From: Spirochaetota bacterium
GTDB taxonomy: Bacteria > Spirochaetota > Spirochaetia > Sphaerochaetales > Sphaerochaetaceae
Length of the DNA stretch: 64,000 nt
Direction of reading: 5' to 3'
Assembly (NCBI GenBank): GCA_023401595.1
Contig: JAEXDQ010000040.1
Location: 1-64,000 of the forward strand
Part shown: positions 26,704 through 35,473 of the stretch, piece after piece
Numbering within the stretch: position 1 is the stretch's first letter
How the letters are laid out: the number at the start of each line of letters is the position of its first letter
Made by a program: the position numbers and the translations under genes
The notes under the pieces: generated by a model
The model's database searches: none
What the model saw: the letters and a program-made list of their open reading frames with translations, nothing else
Told to the model about the DNA's origin: nothing

Positions 26704-27525
26704 TCAATGAAACAGCCGTTCCGTGACAAGCATGAAGCAAATACCGACCAATAGCATCAGGATGGACCGAGAACGTCCACCGCCATGCTGGGCGGCAGGC
26801 CAGAGTTCATCGAACGAAATGAACACCAGGATACCGGCAACGAAGCTGGTCAGCATCCCCATGACGACCGGAGACGCCGACACCCCGAAGAACAGGACGC
26901 CGATCAACGCCCCCAGCGGCTGCGTCAGACCGACCAACAGGGCAGTCCAGATCGCAACGCCTTTCGAACCGCCGTATCCGACGGGCAGGGCCAGCGTCGC
27001 CCCGATGGGGATATTGTGCAACGCTATGGCCAATGCCATGCCCAGACCAAGGCGAAGGTCGCCTGCCGCGGTCATGCCGGTCGCCATCCCCTCCACGATA
27101 TTATGAAGCATCAAGGCAAGGACCATCCCCTTGCCCGCACGATCGATATCATGTCTTTCAAATTCCGTGTCGATGAAATGGCCGGGTTCCTCATGGACCA
27201 CACCCTCACTGCATTCGGCGCTCCCATGTTCATGCTCATGAGGAAACACGATGTCGAGTACCCATGAGAGCAACGCCCCCATTCCGAACAGGCCGACCGG
27301 AACCAATGTCCCGGGAACAGCCCCCCATGCTTCGACGCCGATCTCGACACCTTCGGGAAGCAGTTCCCCCAATGCGATACAGAGCATCACCCCAGTGGCG
27401 AAAGCCAGGGAAGAAGCGACAAGCTTGCTTTTCTGAGAAAAACGGGTAAAGACCAACAGCGCGCCCAAAACGGTCGCAAGACCTGCGCAAGCCGTCACCA
27501 ATACCGGCATCAAGACCATATGCAT
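26704..27525 (-). CDS. ZIP-family divalent metal transporter
   Basis: 273 residues with eight hydrophobic segments. The two metal-site helices read ALMLHNIVEGMATGMTAAGD and ALAIALHNIPIGATLALPVG. The usual ZupT/ZIP motif is HNxPEGxA in both; here the first lacks Pro and the second has Ile instead of Glu, so metal choice may differ from Zn. Between TM3 and TM4 is a His/Glu-rich loop (FPHEHEHGSAECSEG) expected to bind metal. Starts at ATG 27525 after AGAGG. A GntR regulator lies just upstream on the same strand with a 67-bp gap. Confidence 0.82.
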   Translation of the reverse strand: MHMVLMPVLVTACAGLATVLGALLVFTRFSQKSKLVASSLAFATGVMLCIALGELLPEGVEIGVEAWGAVPGTLVPVGLFGMGALLSWVLDIVFPHEHEHGSAECSEGVVHEEPGHFIDTEFERHDIDRAGKGMVLALMLHNIVEGMATGMTAAGDLRLGLGMALAIALHNIPIGATLALPVGYGGSKGVAIWTALLVGLTQPLGALIGVLFFGVSASPVVMGMLTSFVAGILVFISFDELWPAAQHGGGRSRSILMLLVGICFMLVTERLFH

Positions 27526-27592
27526 AGGAACATACCTCTCCTATATACTATACAGATGTACGGGAAAAGAGGCAAACAACCTCCTCTGGGGC

Positions 27593-28345
27593 TTACCTGT
27601 AGGAATCCCAGAACTGTTCTACAGGACGGCGAGCATCGATATCATAAACGAATTCGAACAAGTTGCCGTTATAGATAGTGTAACGGACCTCCACGGGCGT
27701 ACCGTCCTCCACACACCCGACGCTACGGCTCCATAAGCAGGGCGTCCCGACGGGAACCTGCAGCAATTCACTGATTTCATCGTTGGCGCTGATCGCGGAA
27801 AGCGACCCGCGGGATACAGTATATGTTTTTCCCACCACCTTCTCTATTTCCGAATAGAAAAAAACATCCATCTCATCATTTTGCGACAGCACATCGCCGA
27901 TAGGCTCCAACATGTAGCTGTTGGCCACCCCGGCCGGCACATCGCCCAGATATCCTACGCTCTTGAAATACCAGATGTACTGAGCCCCATCCAGACGGTC
28001 GAGCCACAGCGCTTTCGCAACGGCGGCGGTGGCAAGGATTTTTTCCCTATGAATCAACTTCCGGGTAAAAGACGGGGAACCGAGATTCTCCAGATTCCGT
28101 CTGAACCAGTCGTGGCTCGCTCCGACGACAAGCTTGCGGCTGCTTATGGAAGTTCCCCTACCTCGGGTTCTGACAAGGACGCCCTGCTGGACAAGCTTGT
28201 CCAACGCCCTCCGTATCGTGATGCGCGACACCCCGTACATGTCGCACAAATCCATTTCAGATGGAATCCTTTCACCATAATTCCAAGTCCCGTTCAGGAT
28301 ATTCGACTGGATATCTGAAAACACCCGCTGAAACTTCAAACTCAT
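27593..28345 (-). CDS. GntR-family regulator with UTRA ligand domain (HutC subfamily)
   Basis: About 250 residues. Winged helix at about 5-72: ILNGTWNYGERIPSEMDLCD, then VSRITIRRALDKLVQQGVLV and the wing RTRGRGTSIS. The C-terminal UTRA-type domain (about 90-240) ends with CLWSRSVGCVEDGTPVEVRYTIYNGN, the usual UTRA strand pattern. Such regulators sense sugar phosphates or amino-acid derivatives. ATG 28345 follows AAGGGGAG. Linkage to the downstream ZIP gene suggests, but does not prove, that it controls that gene. Confidence 0.88.
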   Translation of the reverse strand: MSLKFQRVFSDIQSNILNGTWNYGERIPSEMDLCDMYGVSRITIRRALDKLVQQGVLVRTRGRGTSISSRKLVVGASHDWFRRNLENLGSPSFTRKLIHREKILATAAVAKALWLDRLDGAQYIWYFKSVGYLGDVPAGVANSYMLEPIGDVLSQNDEMDVFFYSEIEKVVGKTYTVSRGSLSAISANDEISELLQVPVGTPCLWSRSVGCVEDGTPVEVRYTIYNGNLFEFVYDIDARRPVEQFWDSYR

Positions 28346-28720
28346 CGTTCTCCCCTTATGAGCGATATATCCGTACAAGAACCCTGATGCGGGCTTATCG
28401 CCGGAAGCGACAAGAGCTTCAAGTATATTACAGAGGCATAGCAACCGCCAAGATGGCTGACGGTAACATATCTTACATTGTCTTTGATACAATAAAGCGG
28501 TACCACACACCTAGTCAACGCCAGGAACTTGCAAAATACCTATTTAATATCTACGAAAACAGCCGGGAAGGCCATTGTAGAATTCTGCGGGAAAGGAGAT
28601 GTACACCGCCTATGGCCATATTCTTCGTCCAGCCTTTTGCAACGGCGACGACGTTTGAAGCGAAAAAGAGTACAGCGATTGAGCGCCGCCGAATCGGGCT
28701 TTGTTTGCGATATTATTACG
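28346..28720. other. Gap upstream of the GntR gene, no confident gene
   Basis: About 375 bp of lower GC. An inverted repeat ATTGT-N7-ACAAT at about 28478-28494 lies in the promoter region of the GntR gene. A forward frame through 28261-28776 overlaps the GntR N-terminus and has no ribosome site or recognisable family, so I do not call it a gene. Confidence 0.4.
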
Positions 28721-29173
28721 TCAGCAACTATACACCACTTCAAATTCTTCAAAAATCACGGGCATTTCTTCCGTGAATTCATATCCCAGCGCTTTGCCTT
28801 CTGCTTGAAAAAAAGAGATATGTCCTCTTCGCCACGATTCCAACGTGTCGTCTTCTCCTTCCAGCCTGCAAATATCATATGTTATATCTTGAAATGGAAT
28901 AATCCTTACATTCGTGACCTTGATAACACATTTCGCGTTTCCATCCCAATCAGTCACAATGCTGTAATCACCCTTTTGCGGTATTCTCCCCCCTTCAAAC
29001 TCACATCCCCGCACGCTGCTTGACGTAGCCTTTTTAACGCCCGCCAGAACCAATTCCAGCAACTTATTCGCCCAATGCTCTGTCAACTCAAAATGAAAGC
29101 TATCCAGATATTTCATTTTTGCAGAAAGTCCGTTCTCTTTCTTGTATGTATTCCAAAGCTCTTCGCTATTCAT
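28721..29173 (-). CDS. ASCH-domain protein
   Basis: About 150 residues. The central part (about 28-145) fits the ASCH fold: LLELVLAGVKKATSSSV, then PQKGDYSIVTDWDGNAKCVI, the ITYDICRLEGEDD segment and the closing EEMPVIFEEFEVVY. ASCH proteins are small RNA-binding-like beta barrels; some cleave N4-acetylcytidine, others are of unknown role. ATG 29173 follows GGAGAAGG. It lies 40 bp downstream of the DMT transporter gene on the same strand, so co-transcription is likely. The frame extending to 29353 overlaps the transporter and is rejected. Confidence 0.75.
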   Translation of the reverse strand: MNSEELWNTYKKENGLSAKMKYLDSFHFELTEHWANKLLELVLAGVKKATSSSVRGCEFEGGRIPQKGDYSIVTDWDGNAKCVIKVTNVRIIPFQDITYDICRLEGEDDTLESWRRGHISFFQAEGKALGYEFTEEMPVIFEEFEVVYSC

Positions 29174-29213
29174 TTTCACCTTCTCCCGCAACTGCGAAAT
29201 TGGCAGTCCACGC

Positions 29214-30242
29214 TCAATGCATCGGCAACGCACATCCACGATGGGAATGATGATGGTTCTTCCCTTCACTACCCAGATGGCTGTGTTCGTGCGTATGGAC
29301 AACTTCATGCGTATGCGTGTCGCCGTCGTGAGTATGCGTAATGATATGGACATGGGCGTGGCAATGCCGTAGCCTCAACGTATCGACCGCCGCCATGACG
29401 GATCCGGCGACCATCACCATCAACGCTACAAAGTATTGCGCTGAAAAAGGTTCTTTCAAAACCACGAACGACAGGAACGCTCCGACAAATGGAGCGATCG
29501 CATAGAATGCGCTCGTTTTTGCCGCGCCAAGCTCCTTCTGCGCCTTGATGTAGAAAAAGATACTGAGTCCGTAAGCGACAAATCCAAGGAGCAGGACGAG
29601 AAGGACATACTTCATGGCGGGGATCCTTTCCCCGACGGCAAGCCCTATGACCAATGAACCGGTACCGGAACCCAAGCCTTTTATCGTCACGATCTCATAC
29701 GTATCCTTGGAAGAGATGCTCCTCGTGCAGTTGTTTTCAAAGCCCCAACAGACCGCCGCCGCAAGCACGAACAAGGACCCCCATGAAAACCGAAAGCCAG
29801 AAAGGTCTTCAAAGGACAGAATCACGCTTGACACGGTGACAAGCGCAATGGCTATCCAAAGCTCCTTGGATACGGCTTCCTTGAAAACGACCAGAGCTAT
29901 GATGGTCGTCGCTACGATCTCAAAGTTGTTCAGCAGCGAGGCATTCGCGGAGGTGGTGTTCAGCAAGCCGTACATCAGGAGTATCGGCGCGAGAATATCC
30001 AGCGCAACCATCGCGACGGTATACGGTACATCCGCTTTGGAAAGCCTTGCGGTCTTTTCTGTTTTCCGTGCGTTGAACAGAAACAGGACACCGATGCCAA
30101 GACCGGCTCCGAGGTATAGGAAACCGGCCATGATCGTCGACGGAACCTGCCTCAGCAGCAGCTTCGAGCATGGCATGTTGATAGCGTAGAATACGGCTGC
30201 AAACACTGCGGACAGTATCGCGCCCACCCTTTTGTTCTTCAT
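29214..30242 (-). CDS. EamA/DMT-family transporter with a histidine-rich C-terminal tail
   Basis: 342 residues. Ten predicted membrane helices form two EamA repeats (about 8-140 and 155-290), with FYAIAPFVGAFLSFVVLKEP near the end of the second. The last about 50 residues are a soluble His-rich tail: RHCHAHVHIITHTHDGDTHT, then HEVVHTHEHSHLGSEG and NHHHSHRGC. Such tails bind Zn, Ni or Cu and are often found in metal exporters or metal-buffering proteins. The DMT family generally exports metabolites; here a metal or a metal complex is a plausible substrate. ATG 30242 follows GGAGATGGAG. Confidence 0.85.
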   Translation of the reverse strand: MKNKRVGAILSAVFAAVFYAINMPCSKLLLRQVPSTIMAGFLYLGAGLGIGVLFLFNARKTEKTARLSKADVPYTVAMVALDILAPILLMYGLLNTTSANASLLNNFEIVATTIIALVVFKEAVSKELWIAIALVTVSSVILSFEDLSGFRFSWGSLFVLAAAVCWGFENNCTRSISSKDTYEIVTIKGLGSGTGSLVIGLAVGERIPAMKYVLLVLLLGFVAYGLSIFFYIKAQKELGAAKTSAFYAIAPFVGAFLSFVVLKEPFSAQYFVALMVMVAGSVMAAVDTLRLRHCHAHVHIITHTHDGDTHTHEVVHTHEHSHLGSEGKNHHHSHRGCALPMH

Positions 30243-30330
30243 AGCTCCATCTCCGCAGCCCCCTGTTCATAGGGACATCGCACCATGCCGAGCCCATACA
30301 ACTAAGCAGGCTTTCCCTTGATTGTGAAAA

Positions 30331-30357
30331 AAGGCCGCCGCACATTGCGACGACCTT
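30331..30357 (-). terminator. Intrinsic terminator of the first iron-type ABC operon
   Basis: On the reverse strand AAGGTCGTCGCA-ATG-TGCGGCGGCCTT forms a 12-base stem using two G-U pairs, followed by TTTTTTCAC. It lies 24 bp after the ATPase stop. Confidence 0.85.
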
Positions 30358-30380
30358 GAAGGCACGCCAGCTCCGCCCTC

Positions 30381-31481
30381 CTACTCCTCGCTGCTACTGA
30401 GAATGCGCACCCGGTCGGGTGAGAACCCGATGGAGACGGACGCCCCCTCTGGATACACCTTCTTTGCATGGGGATCGTCGATCTGGACCAAGACTTCTCC
30501 GAATGGAGTCTGGATGAACGACTCCAGGCTGTTGCCGAGGTAGACGTTCATGCGGACCTTGCCGTCGATATGCCCCTCGCCGGGCTCGACCAGACGGAGC
30601 GACTCCGGCCTGGCCATCAGCACGGCTTCGTCGCCGACGCCTACGGCAGGGGCCGCGTGTGCGACCACGACCGACTTGCCGCCAAGCTCGCAGTTCCAAT
30701 GCGAACCGTCATGGCCCTTGATCAGGACGGGAAAGAACGCGGCCTTGCCGACAAAACCGGCGACGAAGCGGGAATCGGGAGCTTCATAGATTTCCGACGG
30801 AGCGCCTATCTGACGGATGAACCCGTCCTTCATGACCACGACCCGGTCGGAAAGGCTCATGGCCTCGATGCGGTCATGGGTGACATATACGGCGGTAATG
30901 CCCAATTCCTTCTGTATCTTGCGAATCTCGACGCGCATCTGTTCACGCAGCAACGCATCGAGGTTGGACAACGGCTCGTCCAACAGCAGCACGGACGGGG
31001 TGACGATCAGGCTGCGGGCAAGGGCGACTCGCTGCTGCTGCCCCCCCGACAGCTTTGAAGGCGCACGGTCGCCATAGTCGGCCAACCCGACCAGGGCGAG
31101 CGTTTCATTGACACGGACCTTGATCTCGTCGGACGGAATCTTGCGAAGCTTCAGGCCGTAGGCCACATTGTCGAACACCGTCATATGGGGGAACAGTCCA
31201 TAGCTCTGGAACATCGTGGCGGTATCGCGCTTGTTCGGGGGGAGCATCGTGACATCCTCGTTGCCAATGAAGATCTTTCCCTCAGTGGGAAGCTCGAAAC
31301 CCGCGATCATCCGCAACGTGGTCGTCTTGCCGCATCCGGAAGGCCCGAGCAACGTGACCAGTTCGCCCGGTTCAATGACGAAATTCGAGTCGTTGACCGC
31401 GACCACGTCGGCCTTGCCCTTCACATCCTTGAAACGCTTGGTAACATGCTCAAGGGTTACCGATACACTTTTCTTTTCCAT
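30381..31481 (-). CDS. ABC importer ATP-binding subunit (iron/polyamine-type, system 1)
   Basis: 366 residues. Walker A LLGPSGCGKTTTLRMIAG, Q-loop MFQSYGLFPHMTVFDNVAYG, signature LSGGQQQRVALARSL, Walker B VLLLDEPLSNLDALLREQ and switch His in YVTHDRIEA. The C-terminal part from about 245 has TOBE-type beta strands ending GASVSIGFSPDRVRIL, as in FbpC/PotA-type ATPases. It energises the permease encoded 12 bp upstream. Starts at ATG 31481 with GGTGG eight bases before. Last gene of SBP-permease-ATPase on the reverse strand. Confidence 0.92.
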   Translation of the reverse strand: MEKKSVSVTLEHVTKRFKDVKGKADVVAVNDSNFVIEPGELVTLLGPSGCGKTTTLRMIAGFELPTEGKIFIGNEDVTMLPPNKRDTATMFQSYGLFPHMTVFDNVAYGLKLRKIPSDEIKVRVNETLALVGLADYGDRAPSKLSGGQQQRVALARSLIVTPSVLLLDEPLSNLDALLREQMRVEIRKIQKELGITAVYVTHDRIEAMSLSDRVVVMKDGFIRQIGAPSEIYEAPDSRFVAGFVGKAAFFPVLIKGHDGSHWNCELGGKSVVVAHAAPAVGVGDEAVLMARPESLRLVEPGEGHIDGKVRMNVYLGNSLESFIQTPFGEVLVQIDDPHAKKVYPEGASVSIGFSPDRVRILSSSEE

Positions 31482-31493
31482 AACAACACCACC

Positions 31494-33731
31494 TTAGCGG
31501 GCAGAAATAGTTTTCTGAGTGAGCTTGTCGTCCTTGACCATCACCTGCATCAGCGCAAACACGCCGAGGACGATGACGACCAACACTGTGGACAAGACGC
31601 TGGCGAGACCGAACCGGAGATTCTCCGAGAAATTGAAGATCAGGACGGTCAGATGATTCCAACGGGCGGAAATCAGGAAGATGATGGCGCTGACGGCTGT
31701 CATCGACCTGACGAACGTATACGACATGCTGGACAGGAACGCCGGGCGCACCAACGGCAGAACGATCGTCCTGAAGACGGTCGGCACGTCGGCGCCAAGG
31801 TCGGCCGCAGCCTCCTCGATCGACGGATCTATCTGGTGCAGCGCGGTAATACCGTTCTCCAGTCCGACCGGCAGCTCGCGGATCACGTAGTTGATGACGA
31901 TGATCGCGCCCGTGCCGACCAACAGGATCGGCGGCTTGTTGAACGCCAGGATATAGCTGATGCCGATCAACGTGCCGGGAATCGCATATGGGGTCATGAC
32001 AAGCATCTCAAGCAGACGCTTGCCTGGAAATTTCTTGCGCACTATGAGCATCGCGGCCATCATTGCCAGCAATCCGGCTATCGGCGTGGCGATCGCCGCC
32101 AACGTCACCGTATCACGGATGCTGGTCCAGCCGCGGCTGAGCGCCTCGCCCCAGTTGGCCAGGGTGAACGAATAGTCGATGCCCCAGTTCTTGACGAAGC
32201 ATCCGGCGAAGATCGTCAGGTACAGGGCCAGGATAAAGCCGAGGACCGCCCACGCCAGGACCTCCAAAAGACGGCGCACCGGCTTGCTGGTCAGCTCGGT
32301 CAGAACCGTCGAGGGCTTGCCGGTAACGGTGACGAAGCTCTTGCGGGAAACCCAGAAGCGCTGAACGAGGAACGCGGTGAGCGTCGGCATCAGCAACAGG
32401 AAAGAAAGCGCGGAGCCCGCGCCAAGGTTGCTCCGTCCTGTGACCAGCATGTACGCTTCGGTCGACAGCACCCGGTAGTCGCCGGAAAGCAACAGCGGAT
32501 TCGCGAAATCCGCGAGCGAATTGGTGAACACCAGCAACCAGGCGGACAGGATTCCCGGCGCGGACAACGGCAACGTAATCGTCCGGAAGGTCTGCCACCG
32601 GGTGGCGCTCAAATCCAGCGACGCATCCTCAACCGTGGAATCTATCTGCCGCAGCACTCCGCTGATCGTCAGGAATGCAATCGGGAACATGCCGATCACC
32701 TCGACCAGCGTCAGCCCGCCAAGCCCATAGATGGAAGTATTGAGATGCAACAGCTGCTTGGAAATCAGACCGTTGTTGCCGAACAGCAGGATGATCGACA
32801 ACGACAGGGAGAACGGCGGGGATATGACAGGCATCGTCGCCAACGTGGTCATCAGCTTCTTCTGCCTGAAAGAAGTACGTTCAATCAGGAACGCGAAGGC
32901 GAAACCGAGCAACGTAGAGAACGTCGCGGTCAGCACGCCGAGCTTCAAGGAACCCCACAACGCCACGAGATAGGTCGGGGACAGGCATTCCTTCCAGGTC
33001 TGCAACGAGAACCGTCCGTTCTTGAGGAACGAAAGCCGAACCGCTTCAAACAGCGGATAGGCAATGAAAATCAGGACGATGATGAACAGCCCCAGCACCA
33101 TGAAGCCCGTCATGGGGTCGCGGGTGAACATGATCACCAGCATGACCGCCAGGAAAAACACCGCCGCACCGACCAGAAGGGTCCGAAGCAACGACTGGAA
33201 CCCGGAGACGGCGCTGTCCGGTACCAATATCATGATGGCGCCGGAGGCCTGATACCCCGTATCATCGACTATCGGGACGAAAAACACCTGTGACCCCAGC
33301 CGCTCGGCGCTGTTGGCGTCAGGATCCAACGCATAGTCGGCCTGGTACGTCCGTTGCAGCTTCATAGGCTCGAGGTAATAGAGACTTTCCATCGCCTTAT
33401 TGAATTCAGCGGAATTATAATGCGAATCCCACAAGGCCATGGCGGTCCGGGAGCCGGTAGCCGGCACGAAATTGAAGACCGAATCATCGTAGGCGAAATA
33501 CAACGCCCTCGCACCGGGGATGATGTCCTTTACCGTCGGCACCCATCGTTCATAGTCCTGTACATCCCGCTCGTCCGGCGCAGTCTTTGCAAACAGCTCA
33601 ATTTCATTGAAGTTGCGTTCTTCCGCATACGCCTGGAAATTGCTGGAAAGGGTCTGGTACAGCCAGAAATCGGCGATGAGGAACACTATGGCGGCAAGGC
33701 AAAATTGCAGGATTTTTTTCTTTGTAAACAT
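31494..33731 (-). CDS. ABC importer permease, two fused domains with an extracytoplasmic N-domain (system 1)
   Basis: 745 residues. An N-terminal signal anchor (about 8-28) is followed by a soluble domain of about 135 residues that should face the periplasm. Then come two complete permease cores in one chain (FbpB/SfuB arrangement). The EAA loops are VEDASLDLSATRWQTFRTIT, with PLSAPGILSAW after it, and IEEAAADLGADVPTVFRTIV, with PLVRPAFLSS after it. The extra N-domain is not usual for FbpB-type permeases. It could be a built-in sensor or substrate-gate domain, which is inference. The start ATG 33731 has only a weak ribosome site. Confidence 0.88.
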   Translation of the reverse strand: MFTKKKILQFCLAAIVFLIADFWLYQTLSSNFQAYAEERNFNEIELFAKTAPDERDVQDYERWVPTVKDIIPGARALYFAYDDSVFNFVPATGSRTAMALWDSHYNSAEFNKAMESLYYLEPMKLQRTYQADYALDPDANSAERLGSQVFFVPIVDDTGYQASGAIMILVPDSAVSGFQSLLRTLLVGAAVFFLAVMLVIMFTRDPMTGFMVLGLFIIVLIFIAYPLFEAVRLSFLKNGRFSLQTWKECLSPTYLVALWGSLKLGVLTATFSTLLGFAFAFLIERTSFRQKKLMTTLATMPVISPPFSLSLSIILLFGNNGLISKQLLHLNTSIYGLGGLTLVEVIGMFPIAFLTISGVLRQIDSTVEDASLDLSATRWQTFRTITLPLSAPGILSAWLLVFTNSLADFANPLLLSGDYRVLSTEAYMLVTGRSNLGAGSALSFLLLMPTLTAFLVQRFWVSRKSFVTVTGKPSTVLTELTSKPVRRLLEVLAWAVLGFILALYLTIFAGCFVKNWGIDYSFTLANWGEALSRGWTSIRDTVTLAAIATPIAGLLAMMAAMLIVRKKFPGKRLLEMLVMTPYAIPGTLIGISYILAFNKPPILLVGTGAIIVINYVIRELPVGLENGITALHQIDPSIEEAAADLGADVPTVFRTIVLPLVRPAFLSSMSYTFVRSMTAVSAIIFLISARWNHLTVLIFNFSENLRFGLASVLSTVLVVIVLGVFALMQVMVKDDKLTQKTISAR

Positions 33732-33827
33732 CTTGTCCGTCTCTTGTCATGCTACGAGAGAGCCACCGAATGGAAACCGTGTCGTAAAACCTACATCATC
33801 GTGCGGTGGCATCCTGATAGAACAACG

Positions 33828-33860
33828 CAACCTGCGGAAAGACCGGCCTCCCGCAGGTTG
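33828..33860 (-). promoter_or_regulatory. Stem-loop between binding-protein and permease genes
   Basis: CAACCTGCGG at 33828-33837 and CCGCAGGTTG at 33851-33860 form a ten-base perfect stem. No T-run follows on the reverse strand. In ABC operons such a stem after the binding-protein gene usually protects its mRNA or lowers read-through, giving more binding protein than permease. Confidence 0.75.
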
Positions 33861-33895
33861 AGGTATCATTTCAACGATTGCAACAGAACCAGCGA

Positions 33896-34963
33896 TTATC
33901 TCTTGTTGCCGATTTCATTGGTCCAGCGGTCCAGCAGCCGGGTCTTGTTGACGGTGTCGCCATCCCATGCCATGTCCTGATTGACAGTCTTTATCTGATC
34001 GATGGAGAGGGCGTCGGGATGCTTGGCGGCGCCATCGGCCACAAGCACAACGTACCATTCGGTGAACGTCTGCTGGGCGACGGGGCTGGAAAGAATCCAG
34101 TCGTAGAGCTTCTTGGCGTTCACGGAATCCTTGCCGCCCTTGACGAGGGACATGGAGGCCAGTTCATACCCGGTCCCTTCGGAGGGAGCGGTAATCACGA
34201 CGGGAGAACCGGCGGCCTTGAGCTTGACCTGGTCGTGGGCGTAGCCGATCGCTATGGGAATCTCACCCGTGGCGACGCTCTTGCCGGGGGCCGAACCGCT
34301 CTTGGTGTACTGGTCGATGTTCTTGTCCAGCTTCTTCATGTAGTCGATCATGGCGTCTTCGGAGCCAAGGACGTCGAGCATGGTGGTCAGCACGTTGTAG
34401 GCGGTACCGGAGGAGTTGGGGTTCGCGACGCGAATCAGGCCCTTGTACTCGGGCTTGAGCAGGTCGGCCCAGCTCGTCGGGGGCTCGATGCCCAATTCCT
34501 TGGCGCGGTCGGTGTTGGTGACGAACGTCAGGGGGCCGACATACAGGCCGATGTAATAATTGTCGGGATCGCGGAACTGGGCGGGAGTCTTGGAAGCATA
34601 GCGGCTGACGTACGGAGTGGTCAGGCCCTTGCTTTTTGCGGTGATGTGGTCAAGGCCAACGCCGCCGACCCAGATCGACGCCTGAGGGTTCGCCGACTCG
34701 GCTTCGAGACGGGCGACGCATTCGCCGCCGGCGAGACGGACGAAGTTGACTTTGATGCCGGTTTCGGCCTCGAACAGCTGGAACAGCTTGGCTGCGAGAG
34801 GTTCTTCCAGCGTGGTATACGCATTGACGCTTCCGCCTGACACCGCGGGAGCTGCGGGAGTCTCAACGACGGGCGCGGCAGGCGCCACTTCCTGTTTGCC
34901 CTGAGCGAACGCCGCGGACACGACAAGCAACAACGCCATCAAGAGAACAAGTAGCTTTTTCAT
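33896..34963 (-). CDS. Periplasmic substrate-binding protein (iron-type, system 1)
   Basis: 355 residues with a Sec signal (MKKLLVLLMALLLVVSAAFA) and a Pro/Ala-rich linker before the fold. The body is a family 1 / FbpA-like binding protein: SVNAYTTLEEPLAAKLFQLF, ETGIKVNFVRLAGGECVARL, then PTSWADLLKPEYKGLIRVAN and GIPIAIGYAHDQVKL-like hinge text. The proteins nearest this pattern bind ferric iron, 2-aminoethylphosphonate or similar anions. The usual tandem Tyr iron ligands are not clear by eye, so iron is not certain. First gene of the operon, AGGAGG at ideal spacing. Confidence 0.87.
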   Translation of the reverse strand: MKKLLVLLMALLLVVSAAFAQGKQEVAPAAPVVETPAAPAVSGGSVNAYTTLEEPLAAKLFQLFEAETGIKVNFVRLAGGECVARLEAESANPQASIWVGGVGLDHITAKSKGLTTPYVSRYASKTPAQFRDPDNYYIGLYVGPLTFVTNTDRAKELGIEPPTSWADLLKPEYKGLIRVANPNSSGTAYNVLTTMLDVLGSEDAMIDYMKKLDKNIDQYTKSGSAPGKSVATGEIPIAIGYAHDQVKLKAAGSPVVITAPSEGTGYELASMSLVKGGKDSVNAKKLYDWILSSPVAQQTFTEWYVVLVADGAAKHPDALSIDQIKTVNQDMAWDGDTVNKTRLLDRWTNEIGNKR

Positions 34964-35359
34964 ATTTTCCTCCTAGAAGTATGTCGGATGGCTATCGAAG
35001 AATCCCCATCCTCCGCATCCGAACCGATTTTTATGCTAAACTGCCCGATTCCACCTGTCAACAAAAAATAGCCCAAAGAGGTCCAGTTTTCCTTCTGCGG
35101 CAAATCCTTATGGAATAATATTTTCTTTTTCCACACAATTTTGATGTTTACTAAACCGACGTTCTTCCGTCACATAAAACTAAACCAGTTTAGCATTCGC
35201 TGACGGAATGTATCGCACCCCCTCCTTGCGCACACGGCCCTCCGGAAAGACCGGCTATCTATAGCTCCCGACGCCCCCTCCACTCCCTCCCCGCAACCCG
35301 CCTTCTTCTCCATAAAAAGGCGGAGCGAAAGATGGTTCCATGATTGCCGCGGGGGTGTC
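34964..35359. other. Promoter region of ABC system 1 with CTAAAC half-sites
   Basis: About 395 bp without a gene. It contains three copies of CTAAAC: one in an inverted pair CTAAAC-CA-GTTTAG at 35180-35193, and single copies near 35034 and 35153. They may be a repressor site for the ABC operon. The part nearest the tRNA (35220-35310) is C-rich and shows nothing else. Confidence 0.45.
35180..35193. promoter_or_regulatory. Inverted repeat CTAAACCAGTTTAG
   Basis: Six-base arms around CA, about 220 bp upstream of the binding-protein start, with further half-sites nearer the gene. It does not match the Fur box consensus. Candidate operator. Confidence 0.45.
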
Positions 35360-35388
35360 TTGCATTTTCCCCGCTCATGCTGTATTAT
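35360..35388 (+). promoter_or_regulatory. Sigma-70-type promoter of tRNA-Gly
   Basis: TTGCAT at 35360-35365, 17-base spacer, TATTAT at 35383-35388. The expected start point is a few bases before the tRNA. Confidence 0.75.
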
Positions 35389-35401
35389 CCTGATTGCTTA
35401 T

Positions 35402-35473
35402 GCGAGCGTCGTATAGCGGTTATTACCCGAGCTTCCCAAGCTCGTGATGAGGGTTCGACTCCCTTCGCTCGCT
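35402..35473 (+). tRNA. tRNA-Gly (CCC anticodon)
   Basis: A 72-base cloverleaf. Acceptor GCGAGCG pairs with CGCTCGC; the anticodon stem CGAGC/GCTCG encloses loop TTCCCAA, giving anticodon CCC (codon GGG). The T-arm is GAGGGTTCGACTCCC. The D-arm TATAGCGGTTATTA is usual. The discriminator base is T and CCA is not encoded. An AT-rich gene lies downstream, so the 3' end may be an integration site. Confidence 0.95.

Noticed and set aside
28261..28776. 171-codon forward frame opposite the GntR and ASCH genes
   Set aside because: It overlaps both reverse-strand genes, has no ribosome site, and shows no recognisable family.
31185..33293. 702-codon forward frame opposite the ABC system 1 genes
   Set aside because: It is the antisense of two clear ABC genes; its Arg/Gln/His/Asp-rich product is the usual shadow of high-GC coding sequence. 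The same holds for forward frames 19527-21002, 24746-26530 and 56097-57680.
34964..35359. Fur box upstream of ABC system 1
   Set aside because: The CTAAAC-based repeats do not resemble the GATAATGATTATC pattern, so iron control by Fur is not supported from sequence.
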